This document shows positions 5,594 through 10,232 of a DNA stretch of 10,232 bases, piece after piece (position 1 is the stretch's first letter; the number at the start of each line of letters is the position of its first letter). The stretch is from Thermoplasmata archaeon (GTDB lineage Archaea; Thermoplasmatota; Thermoplasmata; Thermoplasmatales; Thermoplasmataceae). The notes beneath the pieces are model-generated. The model made no database searches and had not been told where the DNA came from. It saw only the letters and a program-made list of their open reading frames with translations. Where the stretch lies: contig JAKBQK010000522.1 in the NCBI GenBank assembly GCA_021835265.1, positions 1 through 10,232 of the forward strand. Direction: 5' to 3'. A program made the translations under genes and the position numbers.

Positions 5594-6414
5594 TAAAACA
5601 CCGTCTTTTTATTAATTACATTTATAATATTTTGACATGTATGCAAAAGATTTAACCATTCATATATATCGCTATGTGCATTGACAATTTTTAGTTGAGA
5701 GTGCATGATTTTATTCCTTAATTTTCTAAAAGTATTAATTTTTGAGTAATCAAGTCTGATAAATTCATTAAATTTTTTTAATTTGGTTGAATCCAGTTTG
5801 GAAGTTACAAGTTCTCGGAACAAGAGAAGTTCATCATCAAAAAAAAGCTCATCAAACAGATCCGTTCGAACTTCTGCTGATTTCCTTTTGTAATTTGTAA
5901 TTGCTTTTTCAATATTTATTTTATTCTTTTTATATCTAATCCTTTTATTCAAATCGTTTACGAATTTTTTAATTCCATCTTCTGTATTATCTAAATTATT
6001 TATCCTAGCAAAATCACGTATGAACATTTCGCAATAAGCTATCTGGGCGTAAATACTTAATAGAGATATTGGTCTATTAAGATCTGAATAGTGCACTATA
6101 TGTGTCAATTCTTTTTCACTTTCAATAAAATAAAAATCTCTCTTCGAAAGATAAATAAAAGCATCAAGAATGCCTTTAGAATCGGCCATAATTGAGTCTT
6201 GATTAATTACACTTTCTGATCTTGTTTTTAACTCAAAATAAGAAACGATTTTTCCTTCTTTTTTAATTGGAACTCTGTCTAAATTTCTTCGTAAGCATAT
6301 CTCTTCTGCATTCTCAATATTATCCGCCACGATTAATTCACTGGAAATATCAACTACTTTAAACACTTCGTTTAATTTAAACAATACATAATCAACCGAA
6401 ACTTGATTTCTCAT
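5590..6414 (-). CDS. CBS-domain pair fused to a HEPN ribonuclease-like domain (274 aa)
   Basis: Residues about 15-115 look like two CBS modules: SELIVADNIENAEEICLRR with the strand VPIKKEGKIVSYF, then MADSKGILDAFIYL with DFYFIESEKELTHIVHYSDL. CBS pairs bind adenosyl ligands (AMP, ATP, S-adenosylmethionine) and act as sensors. Residues about 118-274 are helical and contain RKLRNKIMHSQ, with R233-N234 and H238. This is the R-[polar]-x3-H motif of catalytic HEPN ribonucleases. The fusion suggests an RNase switched by a nucleotide or modified nucleotide, as in abortive-infection effectors. The ATG at 6414 is preceded on the minus strand by an AGGTGG ribosome site (complement at 6421-6426). Convergent with the Qat-like operon and divergent from the gene at 6613. 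A toxin or defence effector is the likeliest role; the target is unknown. Confidence 0.7.
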   Translation of the reverse strand: MRNQVSVDYVLFKLNEVFKVVDISSELIVADNIENAEEICLRRNLDRVPIKKEGKIVSYFELKTRSESVINQDSIMADSKGILDAFIYLSKRDFYFIESEKELTHIVHYSDLNRPISLLSIYAQIAYCEMFIRDFARINNLDNTEDGIKKFVNDLNKRIRYKKNKINIEKAITNYKRKSAEVRTDLFDELFFDDELLLFRELVTSKLDSTKLKKFNEFIRLDYSKINTFRKLRNKIMHSQLKIVNAHSDIYEWLNLLHTCQNIINVINKKTVFY

Positions 6415-6433
6415 TAATTTTCCACCTTTGTTG

Positions 6434-6467
6434 TATTTATAGCCTAAACTTATTCTTGTATTTTAAA
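6434..6467 (-). promoter_or_regulatory. Two candidate TATA boxes for the CBS-HEPN gene
   Basis: On the minus strand TTTTAAAATA (complement 6458-6467) would start transcription near 6436, leaving a short leader that contains the AGGTGG ribosome site. A second match, TATAAATA (complement 6434-6441), predicts a start near 6411, inside the gene. The distal box is therefore preferred. Confidence 0.4.
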
Positions 6468-6581
6468 AAACTTATCCTCAAACTTAATCTTCCTCTGTGT
6501 TTATATAATTTCTTCAAGTAAACGGCTTTCATTTATGGTCATCATTATTATCACTATAAGTATGTTACTACGGAAATTCTT

Positions 6582-6590
6582 ATTAATAAA
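6582..6590 (+). promoter_or_regulatory. TATA box for the three-gene operon at 6613
   Basis: ATTAATAAA centred at 6586 predicts transcription from about 6612, exactly before the GTG at 6613, so the operon is probably leaderless. Confidence 0.5.
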
Positions 6591-6601
6591 TTAATATTGA
6601 C

Positions 6602-6611
6602 TTACTAGTAA
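6602..6611 (+). promoter_or_regulatory. Perfect palindrome TTACTAGTAA at the transcript start: operator candidate
   Basis: A 10-bp perfect palindrome covers the predicted transcription start and ends two bases before the GTG at 6613. A half-copy TTACTA also occurs at 6565-6570 on the other side of the TATA box. A repressor bound here would block initiation. The first gene encodes a winged-helix-like protein, so autoregulation is plausible. Confidence 0.4.
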
Positions 6612-6612
6612 T

Positions 6613-7200
6613 GTGGTGTCATCGTATACGATCCCTTTGCCCCACGTAAACTATCTATTATTGGAGAGTATAACTAGAATGATAGACATGTCTAAAGACA
6701 AAATCCCAGATTATCTCGATGAGGAGGACTATCTCGCAATACTTTCTATGGGTCCAAGGAAGCTATCACACACAAAGGTTCAAAAAATCTCTTACATTTT
6801 GGCAAATATCACCGAATTTAAGGGTAAATTTACGGCTCATGAATATGGTAATTTTTCTGAGTCCATTATGGAAAAAATTCAGTCGCCACTGAACAGAAAT
6901 ATTTATTCTGTAAACAATGATATGTATTCATTAACCCCCAAAGGTACTGAGATCTATGGGGAAGTAGTATATCTGCTTAATCCAGAAAGCAGAACAACAA
7001 TTCTCAATTTACTAAATTTCCTAAGGGGGTTCAGTGCCTATAGACTTGAAGTCTTGACGTATCATTTATTCCCTGAAATGACCAAAAATTCAAGGATTGG
7101 TCCAAAAATAGATATTTTAATTGAGGAACTGAAAGCGATTAGCAAGAATAAGGCTACCAGGAATGGAAACGTTGTTACTTTAACATTGGAGTCGAAATGA
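6613..7200 (+). CDS. Winged-helix-like protein, first gene of operon (195 aa)
   Basis: The start is GTG (6613, or the adjacent GTG at 6616), supported by a TATA box 27 bases upstream. An internal ATG lies at about residue 23. The central region has a helix HTKVQKISYILANITEF, then FTAHEYGNFSESIMEKIQ and a wing-like MYSLTPKGTEIY, followed by a second helical part (RTTILNLLNFLRGFSAYRL). K-x-Q-K-x-x-Y followed by Y-G-x-F and L-T-x-K-G is seen in winged-helix and SocA/Panacea-type (DUF4065-like) antitoxin regulators, and the match is only partial. It overlaps the next gene by ATGA. It probably senses or regulates the operon, via the palindrome at its own start. A structural subunit role cannot be excluded. 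Confidence 0.6.
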   Translation: MVSSYTIPLPHVNYLLLESITRMIDMSKDKIPDYLDEEDYLAILSMGPRKLSHTKVQKISYILANITEFKGKFTAHEYGNFSESIMEKIQSPLNRNIYSVNNDMYSLTPKGTEIYGEVVYLLNPESRTTILNLLNFLRGFSAYRLEVLTYHLFPEMTKNSRIGPKIDILIEELKAISKNKATRNGNVVTLTLESK

Positions 7201-7457
7201 CAGTTAATGGTGATGAAGACCGAAGGGAAATTGGAGTCGGTTTTTCATTACAACCCGTTATTCCTAACGAAATTAAGTTTAACCTCGTATACAAAGGGAG
7301 AAGCCTTTCTTTTTTGGTTCAACCCAATGAACTTAAAATTATAGAATACAATAAGTTCATACTAATGGTGAGATACATAAAGAATTCAGAAGAAGATAAA
7401 CTAAAATGGGTAACATTGGGCAATCACGGCAATCTGATTGATGAAGGTGAAGTTTAG
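7197..7457 (+). CDS. Hypothetical small beta-rich protein (86 aa)
   Basis: No family is recognised. It starts in the ATGA overlap with the preceding gene and its TAG shares one base with the GTG of the next gene, so all three are translationally coupled. After an acidic/basic first 12 residues the sequence alternates strands: IGVGFSLQPVIP, IKFNLVYKGRSLSFLVQP, LKIIEYNKFILMVRYIKN, LKWVTLGNHGNLIDEGEV. The probable fold is a small beta-barrel or sandwich. There are no catalytic motifs. Its position between a regulator and a larger possible enzyme suggests an accessory or adaptor subunit. Confidence 0.6.
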   Translation: MTVNGDEDRREIGVGFSLQPVIPNEIKFNLVYKGRSLSFLVQPNELKIIEYNKFILMVRYIKNSEEDKLKWVTLGNHGNLIDEGEV

Positions 7458-8614
7458 TGAAGAACTATAGGATAAAGTTAACCGACCAAGATGAGAATAG
7501 TGAGCTAGGTTATCTAATAAGAAAGACGGAACTAAGAACTGGAGATAAAAGGATAGATGGCCTAGTAAAGATACCACATATTCCAAGTAAGAAATTTGGA
7601 GTTGTTTCTCCTATTAATGAAGCAGTTATAACACTTACATTGAAGGAAATAGCAGACATAGATGGAAAAAACGATCTCAGAACGAACTTCATAAATGAAA
7701 GAGTTAGAGGCAGACTCAACAAGAATAAAATTAATGTAGTATTTGTAAGAATTTCAAGGGCTGATGGTTCTGGTTTCACGAATCTCAAAAATAATCTAGA
7801 TAAAATCTCTGCCTTTGTTATTGATCTCATCTACCGTCATCCAATGGTAGACATTGTTACACTTCCGCATATTGAATTTTTAAATAATGATTCTTCGGAA
7901 GATCTTGTAGAATTTGATAACCTAATAGGAGCCAGAATTTCTGAAATGGCCAGTCTTGGAGATGGTGGAGGAAAGATTGGCTACTTCCTACCTTCCTATT
8001 ATACGAGGGATGGAATACCTACTCTCATAAATAATTACATATCTAGGTTTGGTGCAGATGGAGTGTATATATGTGACTTGGATGGTGGAACTTTCTCTGG
8101 GACTGGATACTCCTTAGTCTCACAAGTTTCAAGAAAAGTTGCTAATGACACTGGCACAGAATCATATTCATTATATGTCTACAGTCAAAAAGGAAAGAAA
8201 AAATCCGGGAGTGAAGTTTCGTCAGAAGATCTACTTGCATTGATGAATGAAGTTTCTATCGTGGGCCCCTCTCACAAAAAAACAACATTACCTAAAAATA
8301 TCTTGGAAACGTTGAGACAAAATCAAGAATTTAATCCAAAAATGCTCAACAAAGGAGATTTTCTCTTCTATAGGTATAAATCATACAAAGGTTCAGAGCA
8401 ATTCGAAGATTGGGTTTCTAAAGAAGTTGGGAACATTACGGATATAAATTTGGAACGTAGGAAGAAGCTTGCGGAAATATACAATGCCAAAATGACTCAA
8501 GAATCTGTGGAAAAAGTGGCTAAAGATCCAAAGGATACAATTAACTCACTTGAACGAAATGATTTCAAAGATGATTTGAAACAGATCAATTCTAGAATTA
8601 GGAGGAGTAAGTAA
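7457..8614 (+). CDS. Probable alpha/beta-barrel protein of unknown function (385 aa)
   Basis: GTG start at 7457, with the ribosome site GGTGA at 7445-7449, one base inside the previous stop. The protein opens with strand-like segments (VKIPHIPSKKFGVVSPINE), then alternates strands and helices: KINVVFVRISR, FVIDLIYRHPMVDIVTLPHI, GKIGYFLPSYYTRDGIPTLI and GADGVYICDLDGGTFSG. The I-P-x-L-I-x-x-Y then V-x-I-x-D-x-D-G pattern resembles TIM-barrel proteins related to tRNA-guanine transglycosylase (TGT/DpdA-like), but I cannot see the full set of TGT catalytic or zinc residues. The last 80 residues are charged and helical. A TGT-like protein near a QueC-like one would parallel Cap9/Cap10 of type IV CBASS. 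This remains a hypothesis; function unknown. Confidence 0.6.
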   Translation: MKNYRIKLTDQDENSELGYLIRKTELRTGDKRIDGLVKIPHIPSKKFGVVSPINEAVITLTLKEIADIDGKNDLRTNFINERVRGRLNKNKINVVFVRISRADGSGFTNLKNNLDKISAFVIDLIYRHPMVDIVTLPHIEFLNNDSSEDLVEFDNLIGARISEMASLGDGGGKIGYFLPSYYTRDGIPTLINNYISRFGADGVYICDLDGGTFSGTGYSLVSQVSRKVANDTGTESYSLYVYSQKGKKKSGSEVSSEDLLALMNEVSIVGPSHKKTTLPKNILETLRQNQEFNPKMLNKGDFLFYRYKSYKGSEQFEDWVSKEVGNITDINLERRKKLAEIYNAKMTQESVEKVAKDPKDTINSLERNDFKDDLKQINSRIRRSK

Positions 8615-8670
8615 TTCATGCCAAGTTTGAGGATTGTCCAAGAAAAAGGTAAAAAAATGTTATAAAGTGT

Positions 8671-9687
8671 TTATACCCAGCCACGCTTCCTGAATATTAA
8701 AAGAAGTACTGAGGAAATAAGCAGCATGACCACAACCATTCCATAGAATCCATAGATGGAAGAAGATGCAGGTTCGTAAAATCCTTTTGTGAAGTTCATT
8801 CCATAGAAACCTGTCAGGAATGTCAGAGGAAGGAAAATGGTGGCCACTAAGGTCAGCAACCTAAGTATGTTATCTGTATAGGCAGATCTCAGGGTGAAAT
8901 ACAAATCCCTTATATCACCAGCCCTGAGAGTATACGAATCCAGGGCCTCAATCATCTGGAATGTGTGATCATAGACATCCCTGAAATCATGGGACAGATC
9001 AGGGGACAGAAACTTTATCGCATCATTCTGTGCCAGGGACATCACATCCCTGTGCTGTGTCAAAGTGATTCTAAGATTTCCCATCTCCGATCTGGCCCGG
9101 GAAATGAAGGCCATTATATTTTTCAGGTCATTAAGCTCCCTGGAAGTGATATTATCAAAGTCCAGCAGATCAACCCTGACCGAAACAAGCCAGTTCTCCA
9201 TGTCGGAAAGTGCGCTGAAGAAAGAATCCACAGAAAAATCAAATACCTGGTGCATCACCAGGGAAGGGAAATTTTGCTCCTTCTTGATGGTCTTGGCACG
9301 GTTCCCAATGGAATCAATAGAATGCTGCACCACTGAAGAAGGATTCTGGTGGAGTGTCAGCATTCCCTTCTCCATCAGTATGAGAAATATCTCCTCTGTA
9401 TCATAACTGAATTCATCTTTTCCTGTTTTAGTGACATTTTTCGATACCATGAAGGTATAGCCAGGATAATCCTCTATCTTCACCCTCTGTTTCCCTGTAT
9501 TGATATCCTCGATTGTCAGGGGATCAATGGAAAATCTCTTCTCAATATAATTAAGAAAATCAGGTGTGAAACCTTCCACATCCGCCCAGAACAGATCGTC
9601 TGGCCCGATCTGGTCCATTATTGAAATGTCTGTTCCTGAAGAGGCCCCAACTACCTTTCCGGACAATTTTGAAACTGTTATCTTCAC
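8671..9687 (-). CDS. corA: CorA-type divalent metal ion transporter (338 aa)
   Basis: It carries Mg2+ (or Co2+/Ni2+) across the membrane as a homopentamer. A large acidic/helical cytoplasmic domain (about residues 1-270) is followed by TM1 (LLTLVATIFLPLTFLTGFYG) with the signature G-M-N at residues 296-298, a short loop GFYEPASSSIYGF, TM2 (MVVVMLLISSVLLLIF) and the basic tail RKRGWV. Length is normal for CorA. The frame could begin at an ATG at 9756, but a TATA box (9709-9717) lies 26 bases before the GTG at 9687. The extra 23 residues have no family counterpart, so GTG (leaderless) is chosen. Its composition is more GC-rich than the island to its left, marking it as core chromosome. Convergent with the operon ending at 8614; divergent from the gene at 9820. 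Confidence 0.9.
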   Translation of the reverse strand: MKITVSKLSGKVVGASSGTDISIMDQIGPDDLFWADVEGFTPDFLNYIEKRFSIDPLTIEDINTGKQRVKIEDYPGYTFMVSKNVTKTGKDEFSYDTEEIFLILMEKGMLTLHQNPSSVVQHSIDSIGNRAKTIKKEQNFPSLVMHQVFDFSVDSFFSALSDMENWLVSVRVDLLDFDNITSRELNDLKNIMAFISRARSEMGNLRITLTQHRDVMSLAQNDAIKFLSPDLSHDFRDVYDHTFQMIEALDSYTLRAGDIRDLYFTLRSAYTDNILRLLTLVATIFLPLTFLTGFYGMNFTKGFYEPASSSIYGFYGMVVVMLLISSVLLLIFRKRGWV

Positions 9688-9708
9688 TAAAATCCTAAGA
9701 CATAATTC

Positions 9709-9717
9709 TAAATATAA
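9709..9717 (-). promoter_or_regulatory. TATA box of corA
   Basis: On the minus strand TTATATTTA is centred at 9713, predicting transcription from about 9687, the GTG start codon itself. This decides the start of corA. Confidence 0.55.
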
Positions 9718-9781
9718 TTTTTCAAGGATACAGAAAATGTCCTTCATCTGTTTCATCGAAACTGAAAACAGATTCAGGTGA

Positions 9782-9790
9782 ATTTTATTA
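9782..9790 (+). promoter_or_regulatory. TATA box for the gene at 9820
   Basis: ATTTTATTA is centred at 9786 and predicts a transcript start near 9812, leaving an approximately 8-base leader before the ATG at 9820. It lies downstream of the alternative GTG at 9778, which argues against that longer start. Confidence 0.45.
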
Positions 9791-9819
9791 AGAATCAGAA
9801 CATAATCAACAGATTAAAC

Positions 9820-10173
9820 ATGGTGAAGATACAGTTCCTGGAAACTGAATTCGAGCTTGACATGGAGGGACTTGAGGAATTTGAGGCTTTCAAAAAAAAG
9901 TTAAGGATACCTTACTCATCCATCAAAAACGTTGAAGACACAGCGGGAGATGTTTTCGGCAAATTCAAGATCATGGGGACAAGGCTCACACAGAATAGCC
10001 ATGATTATGGAAGCTTCACCACAGATGAGGGAGAGGGATTTTTCGCATACAAAACAAGGGAAAATGCCTTTGCCATCAATCTCACCAACTACCAATACGG
10101 TATCATCATTATTGAACTGGAGAACAGGGAACAGGTAATAGATGAACTGAGATCAAGAATGGAGAAAATCTGA
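9820..10173 (+). CDS. Small protein with bacterial PH-domain-like pattern (117 aa)
   Basis: The ATG at 9820 is preferred over a GTG at 9778 because the TATA box lies between them and the extra N-terminus (NFIKNQNIINRLN) is not domain-like. The body fits a PH-fold protein: an amphipathic lead, IPYSSIKNVED, KFKIMGTRLTQNSHDYGSF, GEGFFAYKTRENAFAINL, GIIIIELENREQVIDELRSR. The pattern I-x-x-I, then G-T, Y-G-x-F and a final strand-helix is seen in bacterial PH domains (bPH). These are small proteins of unclear role, sometimes membrane-surface binding or oligomer-forming. There are no catalytic residues. It is probably monocistronic, with a T6 tract (10185-10190) after the stop. Composition matches corA and not the island. 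Confidence 0.7.
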   Translation: MVKIQFLETEFELDMEGLEEFEAFKKKLRIPYSSIKNVEDTAGDVFGKFKIMGTRLTQNSHDYGSFTTDEGEGFFAYKTRENAFAINLTNYQYGIIIIELENREQVIDELRSRMEKI

Positions 10174-10182
10174 AAATTCCTG

Positions 10183-10195
10183 GTTTTTTAAAAAT
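10183..10195 (+). terminator. T-tract terminator after the PH-like gene
   Basis: T6 lies about 12 bases after the stop at 10173, typical of archaeal termination. Beyond it the sequence is AT-rich. TTTTATTTG near 10209-10217 could be the TATA box of a gene starting outside the window, but this is weak. Confidence 0.4.
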
Positions 10196-10232
10196 CAATT
10201 AAAAGTACTTTTATTTGTATCTTAAAAGTCAA

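Noticed and set aside
9688..9756. Longer CorA start at ATG 9756
   Set aside because: The TATA box at 9709-9717 lies inside this extension and points to GTG 9687; the extra residues are not CorA-like.
8965..9781. Several plus-strand frames antisense to corA
   Set aside because: They lie opposite a clearly conserved CorA frame with its G-M-N motif and are its codon-structure shadows.
9778..9819. GTG 9778 as start of the PH-like protein
   Set aside because: The promoter lies downstream of it, and the added residues look like translated leader DNA.
1..10232. CRISPR array or insertion-sequence ends
   Set aside because: No regularly spaced repeats and no paired terminal inverted repeats with target duplications were seen on reading both strands.

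Overview
The window looks like a euryarchaeal chromosome, most likely a Thermoplasmatales-type organism. Several genes have a TATA box about 25 bases before the start codon and little or no leader (positions 895, 1613, 3186, 6613, 9687, 9820). The tRNA at the left edge has the archaeal tRNA-Trp intron with a box C/D guide RNA in it, and no CCA is encoded after it. The taxon is inference; the archaeal features are read from the sequence.

Layout. Positions 1-124 hold the 3' part of tRNA-Trp(CCA), with an intron at 23-89. Directly downstream is a broken minus-strand tyrosine-recombinase (integrase) end (206-409). From there to about 8640 the DNA is AT-rich, gene-poor at first (small basic protein 895-1083, small membrane protein 1613-1834), then carries accessory operons. 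The right flank (8671-10173) is visibly more GC-rich and holds housekeeping-type genes: a CorA-type metal transporter (minus) and a small PH-fold-like protein (plus). The simplest reading is an old genomic island inserted beside tRNA-Trp, with a decayed integrase and a decayed restriction-modification-like remnant (5363-5593).

Central interest. A compact operon (3186-5303) encodes a small protein whose promoter-supported start gives the N-terminus Met-Gly-Thr, an unknown 100-residue protein, and a 457-residue QueC-fold enzyme with PP-loop SGGADS and a four-cysteine zinc site. The enzyme resembles QatC of the Qat anti-phage system and Cap9 of type IV CBASS. QatA and QatD are absent from the window. 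Upstream is a two-gene operon of unknown proteins (1982-3133). Downstream is a minus-strand CBS-HEPN fusion with an intact RNxxxH ribonuclease motif (5590-6414). Divergent from it is a three-gene operon (6613-8614): a winged-helix-like protein with a perfect 10-bp palindrome at its start, an 86-residue protein, and a 385-residue probable alpha/beta barrel.

How they may work together (inference): the QatC-like enzyme could attach or build a deazapurine group on the N-terminal glycine of the small partner. The HEPN protein is a plausible RNase effector, and the 385-residue protein a possible TGT-like partner. None of this is proven by sequence alone.
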